48,028 nt of DNA from Hyphomicrobiales bacterium. GTDB lineage: Bacteria; Pseudomonadota; Alphaproteobacteria; Rhizobiales; Rhizobiaceae. Both the position numbers and the translations under genes were made by a program. The stretch spans positions 1 to 48,028 of the forward strand of contig PAPH01000063.1 of the NCBI GenBank assembly GCA_002709005.1. The letters run 5' to 3'. This document shows, in pieces, positions 33,884 through 43,603 of the stretch. The notes beneath the pieces were generated by a model. That model was given only the letters and a program-made list of their open reading frames with translations, did no database searches and had not been told where the DNA came from. How positions within the stretch are numbered: position 1 is the first letter of the stretch; each line of letters opens with the position of its first letter.

Positions 33884-35584
33884 TCAATCCCGGCCGGAGA
33901 CGCGCGAAAAGCTCCAGTTGATCTCGGCGCAGTCCCGCGGCGCGAAGGCGACGGCGATCTGGCGGCAGGCGCGCGGTCCCGCGAGATCGGCGAAATGCAC
34001 GTCGTCCTCGATGTCCGGCCGCACGTTCTCGCACCGGAACATCCAGCTTTCGCCATCGCCGGCGGTAAGCAGGACGGTGCCGTCGTCGTGCTGGTGGATG
34101 GCGATGGTCGGATGGACATGGAAGCGCGCCACGGCCTCCTCCCGGTCACCAGCAACGATGACCCGCTCCCCCGGCCGCAGGATGCGGTCGCGGCCTGACA
34201 GGCTGTGACCGTCCGCCGAAAGCCTCAATTCACGCCGGTGCAGCTTGTCGAACGGCGCAGCATAGCCGTCATGGATCGCCGAAAACCCGATCGCGCCATC
34301 GGCTTCGTCGAGATTTTCGATATCGACGCGACTGACCCCGCCTATGACAACGGGGCCGAGGAAACCCGACTGCGAATAGCGCAGCGAGGACGTATCGTTG
34401 AGGGTGACGGTGGAGTGCGCCGCCGTCATCCGCGCGAAGCTGCGCTGCATCTCGTTTGGGTGGAACGGATTGCCGGCATTGACGATGAAACGCGAACTGC
34501 CCGACGACAGTTCGAAGGCGGTGCAGCCGGCAAATGCCGTGCGCGACATCGCGCCCTGCGGCGGAGGTCCGGTGTCGGCGATCACCACGGTCCGGCCGGC
34601 GGCGAGCCGCTGGAAACGCGAATGCGGGGCTTCGCGGAATGCCTGGCCGGAGGAATCGTCGTAGCGAAGCACCGAAAGAAGCGTATCCGCCGACACCGTG
34701 GTCGCGCCGTTGAAGAGCGACAATTCGCCGTTGGAATGGCGAAAGAACTTGAGGCCGGTGAAGATGCGGTCGATCCCCGGCGTCATTCGCGGCGGCAGCC
34801 GCGAGCCGACATTCACATAGGTCTGCCGCAGCGGCAGAAGATCGGTCAGCAGATTGAGAAGCACCTGCGCATTGCGCGAGATGTGGCCGCCATCAGGCAG
34901 GATCTGCCGGGCGAATTCCTCGTCGAGCAGACGGGCGGCTGCGCGGATCGCGTTGGGACCGGCCGGCAGGCAGAGGCTTGCCATGGCAAGCGCGATCCGG
35001 ACACGGAACCGCGTCTCCCCGACAGGCACGGAAGGCGCGACATGCCGCAGAAACCGCACCTGCAGCGCGATCGACTTGAGGAAACGGCGGTAGAACCCGT
35101 GATCGGCACCGCGCAGCACCACTGGCGAATGGGAAAACCAGGCGATCAGCCGGGTCGAGAGGATTTCCGGCTTGAAAGCGTCGGAATTGAGCTGCCGGCC
35201 ATGGGCGGTGATCCAGTCGTCGACAAGACTGCGGGCGTTGGCCGCCGCGAGATCGTGATTGGCGGCCCGCATGTGCCTGAGCCAGCCGAAGCCATGCAGC
35301 TCGGTGAAAAAACCCTGGCTCGGCGCGGACATGCCGAAGGGGCTGGCGCCCTCCGTATCGAGAAAGGCACCCCCCAGCGGAAACCGGCCATAATAGATTT
35401 CGGTGGCGATATGCGGATCGGCGACACGCAGATCGATCGGCGCGACGATGAGCCGATTCGGCACGGCTCCGGCAAAACGGATGGCCGAAATCCGGCCGAG
35501 CGCCATCCGGCGGGCAAAACGTTGCCAGGCCTCTGAGACATAAAATCCGGTTGTGCGGCGGCTATCGGATAGCGAAAAGGTCAA
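33884..35584 (-). CDS. Heparinase II/III family protein
   Basis: The 566-residue protein has an N-terminal alpha/alpha toroid (residues about 60-300, with PFGMSAPSQGFFTELHGFGWLRHM and LPDGGHISRNAQVLLNLL) and a C-terminal heparinase II/III beta-sandwich (from about 330, with AGCTAFELSSGSSRFIVNAGNP and HSTVTLNDTSSLRY). It has the form of the family often found between rsmB and purH in Rhizobiales. No signal peptide is seen. It may degrade an acidic polysaccharide, but no member in this context has a settled role that I can cite. The start is a TTG; an out-of-frame ATG lies just before. The next in-frame ATG is 25 codons in (MALGRIS). Confidence 0.8.
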   Translation of the reverse strand: MTFSLSDSRRTTGFYVSEAWQRFARRMALGRISAIRFAGAVPNRLIVAPIDLRVADPHIATEIYYGRFPLGGAFLDTEGASPFGMSAPSQGFFTELHGFGWLRHMRAANHDLAAANARSLVDDWITAHGRQLNSDAFKPEILSTRLIAWFSHSPVVLRGADHGFYRRFLKSIALQVRFLRHVAPSVPVGETRFRVRIALAMASLCLPAGPNAIRAAARLLDEEFARQILPDGGHISRNAQVLLNLLTDLLPLRQTYVNVGSRLPPRMTPGIDRIFTGLKFFRHSNGELSLFNGATTVSADTLLSVLRYDDSSGQAFREAPHSRFQRLAAGRTVVIADTGPPPQGAMSRTAFAGCTAFELSSGSSRFIVNAGNPFHPNEMQRSFARMTAAHSTVTLNDTSSLRYSQSGFLGPVVIGGVSRVDIENLDEADGAIGFSAIHDGYAAPFDKLHRRELRLSADGHSLSGRDRILRPGERVIVAGDREEAVARFHVHPTIAIHQHDDGTVLLTAGDGESWMFRCENVRPDIEDDVHFADLAGPRACRQIAVAFAPRDCAEINWSFSRVSGRD

Positions 35585-35694
35585 GCATGCGGTCCCGGTT
35601 GCAAGTCCGTTTCCCCGTGCGGGAATACAATTTGCAAAATCACGGACTATCCAATTTCAATCTAGGAGTGGACCGATTTGGTTAATAATCGGTT
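35585..35694. other. Intergenic stretch between rsmB and the heparinase-like gene
   Basis: It holds ACCGATT-N8-AATCGGT (35672-35693), a small inverted repeat just after the rsmB stop, with no T-run, and an A+T-rich stretch that could hold the heparinase-like gene's promoter. Nothing else seen. Confidence 0.35.
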
Positions 35695-37113
35695 TCATGC
35701 ATGTTTTAGAACGACCGCGTAGAACCCGTCCATTCCGCCATTTCGCGGGTTGCCGTCAGACAGCATTGCAGGATGGGTGCGCAGCTCCCCGCGGGCGGTG
35801 ATCGCCTCCCCGAGGCCAGGAACGAGCACGGCGTCGACGGGGTCGATCACCCAGTCCGGATGATCGGCGAGGAAGCCGTCGATCATTCTCTCGCCCTCTT
35901 CCGGATCGAGCGAGCAGTTGGAAAAGACCAGTTGTCCGCCCGGCTTGACCAGCGTGACGGCATGATCGAGCAGGACGCGCTGGACGCGCGCGAGCTTGGC
36001 GATATCCTCCGGGCCTTTGGTCCAGACAACGTCCGGATGGCGCCGGACGGTGCCGGTCGACGAACAGGGCGCATCCAGAAGCACGGCGTCGAAACCGGCG
36101 TCGTCGGTGACCTTCTCGGCGCGCGCCTTGCGGGTTTCGGCGGACAGGCCGAGGCGGGCGAGATTGCCCTCGAGCCGCTTGAGCCGGCTCGCCGACTGGT
36201 CGAACGCCACCACATCGCCGCCGGCGAGGATCAGTTGCGCGGTCTTTCCGCCGGGCGCCGCGCAGAGATCGGCAACGCGCTTGCCGGCGAGCGATCCGAA
36301 CAGACGCGCAGGGATCGCGGCCGCCACATCCTGCACCCACCAGGCGCCTTCGTCGAACCCGGGCAGGTCCGACACCGGCGGTCCGCCAGCGGCGAGGCGC
36401 ACGGTGCCGGTGGAAAGCAGCGTGCCACCGAGCTTTTCGGCCCAGCCTTCCGCATCCGAGCGGACGGTCAGATCGAGGGGTGCCGGAATCTTCAGCGCTC
36501 CGGCGATCGCCTGAACGGTGGCCTCGTCATGGGATTCGCGAAGCCGGCCCATGAACCAGGCGGGAAACGGTTCGACCCGCGCCTCGACGGAGGCTGGCAG
36601 CGTATCGCGCTCGCGGATCAGCCGGCGGAGCACCGCGTTGACCAGCGACGCGAAACGTCGGTTGCGCGGATCGGCGTCGGCCTGGCTGACGGCGAGATCG
36701 ACCGCGGCGTGATCGGCCACCTCAAGATGCAGGATCTGGGCGATGGCAATGGCGAGCAGATGCCTGAGCGAACGCGCCCCGGCCGGCAGCGGCTTCTCGG
36801 TCAACGCGTCGATGATACCGTCGATCACGGTGAGGTGGCGCAGCGCCGTCAGCAGAATGGCGCGCACCAGTCCGCGATCGGACTCCGAAAGCGCCAGGAA
36901 ATGCGGATTGCCGTTTTCGCGATCCAGAAGTCCGTCGAGCGAGGCCTTGCCGTCGACCACGGCGCCGAGAAGCCGGGTCGCGGCGATGCGGGCCTGCAAT
37001 CCGGGTTTCGAATCATGCCGCGATGTATCGCGCGTACGCCGGTTGGAGCGGGCGTTCCCACGCTTCTGGTCGAGATCCCGCGCCGCTGGACCTTTATCCT
37101 TCGCCCCGGTCAA
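35695..37113 (-). CDS. rsmB: 16S rRNA m5C methyltransferase, RsmB family
   Basis: The 472-residue protein has an N-terminal NusB-like RNA-binding domain (residues about 40-180: [41 protein letters not shown]) and a C-terminal SAM domain with [37 protein letters not shown] and the catalytic Cys motif [14 protein letters not shown]. The usual form is STCSL; here SNCSL. It methylates C967 of 16S rRNA in E. coli. An N-terminal basic extension of about 35 residues is present. The ATG overlaps the htpX stop by four bases, so the two are coupled. Confidence 0.92.
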   Translation of the reverse strand: MTGAKDKGPAARDLDQKRGNARSNRRTRDTSRHDSKPGLQARIAATRLLGAVVDGKASLDGLLDRENGNPHFLALSESDRGLVRAILLTALRHLTVIDGIIDALTEKPLPAGARSLRHLLAIAIAQILHLEVADHAAVDLAVSQADADPRNRRFASLVNAVLRRLIRERDTLPASVEARVEPFPAWFMGRLRESHDEATVQAIAGALKIPAPLDLTVRSDAEGWAEKLGGTLLSTGTVRLAAGGPPVSDLPGFDEGAWWVQDVAAAIPARLFGSLAGKRVADLCAAPGGKTAQLILAGGDVVAFDQSASRLKRLEGNLARLGLSAETRKARAEKVTDDAGFDAVLLDAPCSSTGTVRRHPDVVWTKGPEDIAKLARVQRVLLDHAVTLVKPGGQLVFSNCSLDPEEGERMIDGFLADHPDWVIDPVDAVLVPGLGEAITARGELRTHPAMLSDGNPRNGGMDGFYAVVLKHA

Positions 37114-38093
37114 GACCAGGGACCGCGGCGTCCGCCCGATCCGCCGTCACGGCCCCACGGACCCGAAGCCGGACCCGTCGCACCATTGTCCGACCACGCA
37201 TTGTCCGACCACGGGCCTTCGGAGGCGGGCGCCTGCCGGGCCGACGCGGAAAATTCCGGCGCCATCTTCTGCAGCGCCGCGATGCGGTTCTCGGTCGCCG
37301 GATGGGTGGAGAACAGGTTGTCCATGTTTTGGCCGTTCAGGGGATTGATGATGAACATGTGCGCCGTCGCCGGATTGCGTTCGGCATCCTCGTTGACCCC
37401 CCTTTTGGCCCCCATCGCGATTTTGCGCAAGGCCGAGGCGAGCCACATCGGATTGCCGCAGATTTCCGCGCCGCGCCTGTCGGCCGAATATTCGCGCGTC
37501 CGACTGATCGCCATCTGCACCATCATTGCCGCCAGCGGGGCGACGATCATCGCCAGAAGCACGCCGATAATGCCAAGCCCGCCATTGTTGTTGCGGTTGC
37601 CGCCGAAGAAGAAGGCGAAGTTGCCGAGCATGGAGATCGCGCCGGCGAGGGTCGCGGTAATCGTCATTGTCAGCGTGTCGCGGTGCTGCACATGGGCGAG
37701 TTCGTGCGCCATCACCGCGGCGACCTCCTCGTTGCTGAGCGCGTGAAGAAGCCCGGTCGTGGCGGCGACGGCCGCGTTGTCCGGGTTCCGGCCGGTCGCG
37801 AACGCGTTGGGCTGCGGATTGTCGATCACATAGACTTTCGGCATCGGCAGCTCGGCATTTGCGGCAAGCCCGGCGACAATTCGGTAGAATTCCGGCGCTG
37901 TGCGCTCATCGACCTCCACCGCATGATGCATCCGGAGCACCATCTTGTCGGCGTTCCAGTAGGAAAACAGGTTCATGCCGGCGGCGATGACGAAGGCGAT
38001 CATCATCCCGCCGGTGCCGCCGATCAGATAGCCGACACCCATGAACAGCGCGGTCATCAATGCAAGCAGCATGGCCGTGCGAACGAGGTTCAT
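37110..38093 (-). CDS. htpX: Zinc metalloprotease HtpX
   Basis: The 327-residue membrane protease HtpX takes part in quality control of membrane proteins. Two helices lie at the start ([18 protein letters not shown] and [17 protein letters not shown]), then the [12 protein letters not shown] zinc site (residues about 130) and the third ligand in [17 protein letters not shown]. Two more spans follow the zinc site ([19 protein letters not shown] and [18 protein letters not shown]). The C-terminal 45 residues are rich in Gly, Pro and Trp. The zinc site faces the cytoplasm in E. coli. It is divergent from the DUF1674 gene and coupled to rsmB. Confidence 0.95.
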   Translation of the reverse strand: MNLVRTAMLLALMTALFMGVGYLIGGTGGMMIAFVIAAGMNLFSYWNADKMVLRMHHAVEVDERTAPEFYRIVAGLAANAELPMPKVYVIDNPQPNAFATGRNPDNAAVAATTGLLHALSNEEVAAVMAHELAHVQHRDTLTMTITATLAGAISMLGNFAFFFGGNRNNNGGLGIIGVLLAMIVAPLAAMMVQMAISRTREYSADRRGAEICGNPMWLASALRKIAMGAKRGVNEDAERNPATAHMFIINPLNGQNMDNLFSTHPATENRIAALQKMAPEFSASARQAPASEGPWSDNAWSDNGATGPASGPWGRDGGSGGRRGPWS

Positions 38094-38182
38094 CCGTTTC
38101 CTCCAGTTTGGCGGCCGGGCGCGGACTAGCCACGGCGCTCTATCTGTCCTAGAAAATGGGGAAGATATGAGGTTGGTTCAAT

Positions 38183-38404
38183 ATGAACGACAAATCGCAC
38201 GAAACCGCCGAAACGGGCGCGGGCGAAGCGCCCCGGAAAATCCTCTCCCCGGCCGCCAAACGGGCGCTGGCCGAAGCACAAGCGCGCCGCGAGCAGGCCG
38301 AAACGGAGAAGATCGCCGCCGAGCGCGAGATCGGCGGCCGTGGCGGCAAGGATCCCGCACGCTACGGCGACTGGGAAGTCAACGGCCGGGCGATAGATTT
38401 CTAG
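38183..38404 (+). CDS. DUF1674/SDHAF4-type succinate dehydrogenase assembly factor
   Basis: A 73-residue protein with the SDHAF4 signature at its C-terminus, GGRGGKDPARYGDWEVNGRAIDF; the N-terminal part is helical and charged (LSPAAKRALAEAQARREQAETEKI). SDHAF4 homologues help protect flavinated SdhA during assembly. In Rhizobiales it often lies divergent from htpX as here. Role by homology. Confidence 0.9.
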   Translation: MNDKSHETAETGAGEAPRKILSPAAKRALAEAQARREQAETEKIAAEREIGGRGGKDPARYGDWEVNGRAIDF

Positions 38405-38493
38405 GCGGCTGCCGCGACAACCGGCAACAGACTGAAATTGAAACCGCACCGGCCGTGTTCCCTGCCACAGATGCCGTCTCCTATCCCCAATCC

Positions 38494-38543
38494 ATAGGAA
38501 ATAATTCTGTTGCTAGCTTCAGAGATACAGAATATATTCCTAT
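38494..38543. repeat. Large imperfect palindrome before the nuclease gene
   Basis: ATAGGAAATAATTCTGT (38494-38510) and ACAGAATATATTCCTAT (38527-38543) are reverse complements at 15 of 17 positions, with a 16-base spacer. The right arm contains the candidate -10 and ends two bases before the ATG. The shape suggests an operator for a regulator that blocks the promoter, or a folded element in either strand. Confidence 0.75.
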
Positions 38544-38545
38544 CA
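38510..38545 (+). promoter_or_regulatory. Candidate promoter giving a leaderless transcript
   Basis: TTGCTA (38510-38515) and TATATT (38533-38538) are separated by 17 bases. The start codon A at 38545 lies seven bases past the -10, the normal +1 position, so transcription may start on the ATG itself. No Shine-Dalgarno is seen before this ATG, which fits. Confidence 0.5.
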
Positions 38546-39012
38546 TGTCGTTTTACTCCATCCCACACTTCATCTCCACCACGCTCGCCGTGCTGCTCGC
38601 CTCCGGCGTTAACGCTGATTCACGTGAAACAATCCCCGGTCCGGTGCCGGCTCATGTGGTCCGGGTCGTCGATGGCGACACGGTGGTGGTCGACGCCCAT
38701 CCCTGGCCGGATCAGTCGGTGCGCGTCTCCGTTCGCCTGCGCGGCATCGACACGCCGGAGCTCCGCTCGAAATGTCCCCTCTTCCGCGCCGCCGCCCTGA
38801 AGGCAAGGGGAACGCTGGCGGACATGATAAGCCCCGGCGACACCGTCGAATTGCGCAATGTCTCGGGCGGCAAGTATTACGGTCGGGTGGTCGCCGACCT
38901 GTCGCGCGGCGACCGGGACATGGGCAGCATGCTCATCGAGGCCGGTCTGGCCGTGCGCTATGACGGCGGCAAGCGCGCCAGGCCCGCCTGCCCCGGCCGC
39001 CAGGACCTGTGA
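38545..39012 (+). CDS. Exported thermonuclease (SNase-like) protein
   Basis: The 155-residue protein has a signal peptide (FISTTLAVLLASGVNA) and one SNase domain: VVRVVDGDTVVVDAH with a calcium-binding Asp, VRLRGIDTPELRSKC with the catalytic Arg, GTLADMI, GGKYYGRVVADLSRG with the second Arg, and MLIEAGLAVRYDGGKR. It likely cuts DNA or RNA outside the cytoplasm with Ca2+. An Excalibur-domain gene follows after 95 bases; SNase and Excalibur are known to occur together in other proteins. Start: ATG at 38545, with a promoter just before it and no ribosome binding site. Confidence 0.88.
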   Translation: MSFYSIPHFISTTLAVLLASGVNADSRETIPGPVPAHVVRVVDGDTVVVDAHPWPDQSVRVSVRLRGIDTPELRSKCPLFRAAALKARGTLADMISPGDTVELRNVSGGKYYGRVVADLSRGDRDMGSMLIEAGLAVRYDGGKRARPACPGRQDL

Positions 39013-39107
39013 CTGTTGTCGCTGTTCTACGTGCGGACATCTCCCTTTACCGATTGCTAAAACAACCCGGCTCGCCGAAACTGGAGGCGGGAACGGGGAG
39101 AGAATGA

Positions 39108-39350
39108 ATGGATTTTAAAGCAGTGCATGCGGCCGTCTATCTGGCCGTCCTCATGGCGGGCGCGTCGGCCAGCGAGACGGTTCTCGAAGCTCGCCTCACC
39201 TGCAAGCAGATGACGAGTTGCGAGGACGCGGTCATGCTGTGGTGCAACGGATATAGCCGCGCCGACGGCGACAATGACGGCATTCCCTGCGAGAACGTCT
39301 GCCACAGCTTGCGCGAGGTCATGGAAATCCGCCAGGCAATCGGCTGCTAG
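39108..39350 (+). CDS. Exported Excalibur calcium-binding domain protein
   Basis: The 80-residue protein has a signal peptide (AAVYLAVLMAGASA) and one Excalibur-like domain: CKQMTSCEDAVMLWCNGYSRADGDNDGIPCENVC, with the D-x-D-x-D-G-I-P-C calcium loop. It contains six cysteines, probably in disulfides. It stands directly after the nuclease gene and may share its transcript; a role in stabilising or placing the nuclease outside the cell is inference. Confidence 0.88.
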   Translation: MDFKAVHAAVYLAVLMAGASASETVLEARLTCKQMTSCEDAVMLWCNGYSRADGDNDGIPCENVCHSLREVMEIRQAIGC

Positions 39351-39376
39351 AACGCCATGAAACAGCGCCGATAAAA

Positions 39377-39405
39377 TGCAAAAGGCCGCCCCTCGGGGCG
39401 GCCTT
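39377..39405 (-). terminator. Terminator of the 21-residue peptide gene
   Basis: Stem AAGGCCGCCCC / GGGGCGGCCTT at 39382-39405, in effect a nine-base stem with a small loop. On the minus strand it is followed by TTTGCATTTT, a T-rich run; on the plus strand only TTC follows. It thus fits the minus-strand unit best and may also serve the Excalibur gene. Confidence 0.75.
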
Positions 39406-39467
39406 CGCAATTCCGGTTGCCGGTCGGTCGTCAGACCGCGTGTCCGGCTGATCGGATCATCGCACCG

Positions 39468-39533
39468 TCAGAGGCTGCTCCGACGGAGCATGACCCGCAT
39501 AGACCGAACCGGAACCCTGGAATCACTCGACAT
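39468..39533 (-). CDS. Small arginine-rich peptide, 21 residues
   Basis: This tiny gene has a strikingly strong ribosome binding site: AAAGGAGGTGATCC on the minus strand (39548-39535), fully complementary to the 16S rRNA 3' end, with seven bases between GGAGG and ATG. The peptide begins MSSDSRVPVRSMRVM and ends LRRSSL, with five Arg and no acidic residue after Asp4. A candidate promoter lies upstream (39599-39570) and a terminator downstream. There is no other gene in the unit. I recognise no family. It could be a functional small protein, a leader peptide, or a translation-tuned regulator. No following gene would need a leader, since the unit ends in the terminator. Confidence 0.65.
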   Translation of the reverse strand: MSSDSRVPVRSMRVMLRRSSL

Positions 39534-39569
39534 CGGATCACCTCCTTTCAATACGTTGAAGACAATAAG

Positions 39570-39599
39570 AGTGTGGGGTCGATCGGCGAGCTTGGCAAG
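39570..39599 (-). promoter_or_regulatory. Candidate promoter of the small peptide gene
   Basis: On the minus strand CTTGCC (39599-39594) and CACACT (39575-39570) are 18 bases apart. The -35 fits the rhizobial CTTGAC type; the -10 is weak. The start codon is 37 bases downstream of the -10. Confidence 0.4.
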
Positions 39600-39669
39600 G
39601 GCCGGACAGCAAAAAACTGTTTCGGGATCCATGCGTAAGCGCGCGTGTTGAACGGGCAGTAAAGCCGGG

Positions 39670-40086
39670 TCAGGCCATTTCTTGTTCGTCCGCATCGGCG
39701 AACGCCGCTCGGGCAACCGAGAGCCCGTTCAGCGCCGCGGGAAAGCCCGCATAGACCGCCATCTGCATGATGATTTCGACGACCTCTTCCCGGCTGAGGC
39801 CCACATTCAGGCCGGCGCGGATATGCACCTTCAATTGCGGTGCCGCGGTCCCCATCGCCGTCAGCGCCGCGATGGTCGCCACCTCGCGCGATCGCAGATC
39901 GAGGCCCGGCCGCGAATAGATGTCGCCGAAGGGAAACTCGAGGATGTAGCGCGCGAAATCCGGCGCGATATCGGCGAGAGAGGCAATGACGGCTTCGCCG
40001 GCCTCGCCATCTATTTCCGCCAGCGCGCGCCGGCCCCTTTCATAACGCTCCGTGTCGGTGGTCGCTGTGTTCGATGTCATGGTCAT
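39670..40086 (-). CDS. Carboxymuconolactone decarboxylase family protein
   Basis: The 138-residue protein has the all-helical CMD/AhpD fold. SREVATIAALTAMGTAAPQLKVHIRAGLNVGLSREEVVEIIMQMAVYAGFPAALNGL is typical of the PcaC-like group; the AhpD CxxC is absent, so no peroxidase role. The chosen start (ATG at 40086, with AAGGGA eight bases before) lies inside the 3' end of the MerR gene, in another frame, giving a 47-base overlap. The gene is thus coupled to its likely regulator. The substrate is not known. Confidence 0.88.
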   Translation of the reverse strand: MTMTSNTATTDTERYERGRRALAEIDGEAGEAVIASLADIAPDFARYILEFPFGDIYSRPGLDLRSREVATIAALTAMGTAAPQLKVHIRAGLNVGLSREEVVEIIMQMAVYAGFPAALNGLSVARAAFADADEQEMA

Positions 40087-40474
40087 CGTCTTTCGTCCCT
40101 TTGCTCTGCGCCGGATCGCCGGCGGAAACGGTCGCCGCATAGCCGGCGATCTTCGTGTCGAGGACGGAAAGGTTTTCCCGAAGCCCGGCAAGCCGGGCAC
40201 GGACATGCTCCCGGTGGATTTCGAGGATGGCCTGACGCTCGGCTTCGGTGCCGGCGCCCTGCTCGCGCAGGGCCGCATAGCGAAGCATCTCGCGCACCGG
40301 CATGCCGGTGGCTTTCAGGCGACCGAGAAAATCGATCCATGTCAGAATGGAAACGTCATAGTCCCGATGCCCGGAGGCGTTCTTGTCCGGCGGCGGCAAC
40401 AGGCCGATCCGTTCGTAATAGCGGATCGTATGGGCCGAAAGCCCGCTGCGCCGTGCCAGTTCACCGATCTTCAT
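40040..40474 (-). CDS. MerR family transcriptional regulator
   Basis: The 144-residue protein begins MKIGELARRSGLSAHTIRYYERIGLLPPP, the MerR winged helix, then a dimerisation helix (residues about 75-115). The C-terminal tail is short, without the cysteines of metal-sensing members, so it is nearer to the group that responds to aldehydes or other electrophiles. It forms an operon with the CMD gene, and its own promoter has the stretched 19-base spacer with a dyad, so it likely controls the operon itself. Confidence 0.92.
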   Translation of the reverse strand: MKIGELARRSGLSAHTIRYYERIGLLPPPDKNASGHRDYDVSILTWIDFLGRLKATGMPVREMLRYAALREQGAGTEAERQAILEIHREHVRARLAGLRENLSVLDTKIAGYAATVSAGDPAQSKGTKDDDHDIEHSDHRHGAL

Positions 40475-40501
40475 GGGTGTCCTTTCCTCACGACGCCGGA
40501 G

Positions 40502-40532
40502 AAACTAGGACTTCGAGCGCACTCCAAGTCAA
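40502..40532 (-). promoter_or_regulatory. MerR-type promoter with a 19-base spacer and operator dyad
   Basis: On the minus strand TTGACT (40532-40527) and TAGTTT (40507-40502) are 19 bases apart. The spacer holds the dyad ACTTGGAG-TGCG-CTCGAAGT (40529-40510), symmetric at seven of eight positions. This is the classic form that MerR proteins twist to open. Confidence 0.85.
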
Positions 40533-40533
40533 G

Positions 40534-40571
40534 CATGAAAAGGTCGGCATGAAAAAGGTCGACATGAAAAC
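40534..40571. repeat. Short tandem repeat, unit of 14-15 bases
   Basis: CATGAAAAGGTCGG, CATGAAAAAGGTCGA and CATGAAAACG follow one another between the MerR promoter and the acsA terminator. Two and a half copies; no function seen. Confidence 0.6.
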
Positions 40572-40590
40572 GCCGGCCCGAAGGCCGGCG
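40567..40590 (-). terminator. Terminator of acsA
   Basis: Stem CGCCGGCC / GGCCGGCG with a CGAA loop at 40571-40590. On the minus strand TTTT follows. It lies 31 bases after the acsA stop. Confidence 0.8.
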
Positions 40591-40621
40591 CTTCAATTTT
40601 CGGGAGTGGCGGCGGAGGCGC

Positions 40622-42568
<1,947 letters not shown>

Positions 42569-42818
42569 GCATTCCTCCTCATCATGAACCGCACTTCGCC
42601 GGCGCGGATCACACCCGTGTCTCCGGTCCCTTCATAACAGCGCTTGTTTATCTCGCAAATTAGACGATGGAACCGGTCTTGCCACCCCCATCATTGGCCT
42701 TTCAAAGTTGAATTGCAATTGCGCCCCGAAACGTTTATATCGACCGCCATTCCCGGAATTAGTGGTTTACTTTCCACGGCCCGCGCCACCGGAGTGGGCG
42801 GACAGGAGGATTCTATTC

Positions 42819-43520
42819 ATGGCCCAACAGCTTCTCATGCCGAAGGCGACCGCGGTCTGGCTCGTCGACAACACCGCGCTCAGCTTCGACCAGATCGCCA
42901 CGTTCTGCAAACTCCACCCGCTCGAGGTCAAGGCGATCGCTGACGGTGAATCGGCCCAGGGCATCAAGGGTCTCGACCCGATCTCGACCGGCCAGCTCTC
43001 GCGCGACGAGATCGGCCGCGGCGAAGGCGACGTCAACTACAAGCTCAAGCTCTCCGAGCCGAAGGTCCGGGTGCCGGAAGCCAAGCGCAAGGGCCCGCGC
43101 TACACTCCCGTCTCCAAGCGCCAGGACCGCCCGAACGCCATCCTGTGGCTGGTGCGCAACCATCCCGAACTCAAGGACGCGCAGATCTCGCGCCTCGTCG
43201 GCACCACCAAGTCGACCATCGAGCAGATCCGCAACCGCACCCACTGGAACTCGGCCAACCTGACGCCGATGGATCCGGTCACGCTCGGCCTGTGCAGCCA
43301 GATCGATCTCGACCTCGAAGTCGAACGCGCAGCCAAGAACCGCGGCCCGGTCACCGAGCAGGAAGCCGACAGCGTACTCGTCTCCGCCCGCGAGACCGAG
43401 AATTTCGCCGCGCCCGAGGAAGACAAGTCCGAGGATGACGAGATCGACGCCGATGCGGTTTTCGCCAAGCTCTCCTCGATGAAGAGCAAGCCGGAAGACG
43501 AGGACGACGATCAGCACTGA
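42819..43520 (+). CDS. trcR: Cell cycle transcriptional regulator TrcR (DUF1013)
   Basis: The 233-residue protein is of the DUF1013 family, known in Rhizobiales and Caulobacter relatives as TrcR. LMPKATAVWLVDNTALSFDQIATFCKLHPLEVKAIADGE is an N-terminal HTH-like domain; a second HTH-like segment is NAILWLVRNHPELKDAQISRLVGTTKSTIEQIRNRTHWN (residues about 110-150). The C-terminus is acidic. The start follows AGGAGGA by eight bases. It is an essential-type gene in related bacteria, linked to the control of growth. The palindrome AATTGCAATT lies near 42712 in its upstream region. Confidence 0.92.
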   Translation: MAQQLLMPKATAVWLVDNTALSFDQIATFCKLHPLEVKAIADGESAQGIKGLDPISTGQLSRDEIGRGEGDVNYKLKLSEPKVRVPEAKRKGPRYTPVSKRQDRPNAILWLVRNHPELKDAQISRLVGTTKSTIEQIRNRTHWNSANLTPMDPVTLGLCSQIDLDLEVERAAKNRGPVTEQEADSVLVSARETENFAAPEEDKSEDDEIDADAVFAKLSSMKSKPEDEDDDQH

Positions 43521-43548
43521 GAGACCTCGGATCTCTCGCCAAGACATG

Positions 43549-43578
43549 AAAAAGCCGGGCGCGATGCCCGGCTTTTTT
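43549..43578. terminator. Bidirectional terminator between trcR and the SDR gene
   Basis: AAAAAGCCGGGC / GCCCGGCTTTTT with a GCGAT loop; T-runs on both strands, so it can end both convergent transcripts. Confidence 0.9.
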
Positions 43579-43603
43579 GTTACCTCGATTTCTGCAGCGG
43601 CGA

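Larger units (their letters stand above)
39351..39669. other. Intergenic stretch with a compact small-peptide unit
   Basis: About 320 bases without a gene of normal size. It holds the terminator, the 21-residue frame, its ribosome binding site and candidate promoter, all on the minus strand and given separately. A short dyad ACAG-CAAAAAA-CTGT lies near 39606-39619; no use is evident. Confidence 0.6.

Noticed and set aside
39535..39548. GGATCACCTCCTTT, as in the 3' end of 16S rRNA
   Set aside because: No other 16S sequence surrounds it. Read on the minus strand it is a perfect Shine-Dalgarno just before an ATG, which explains it better.
40534..40571. Tandem 14-15-base repeats as a CRISPR array
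   Set aside because: Only two and a half copies, no spacers, and no cas gene in the window.
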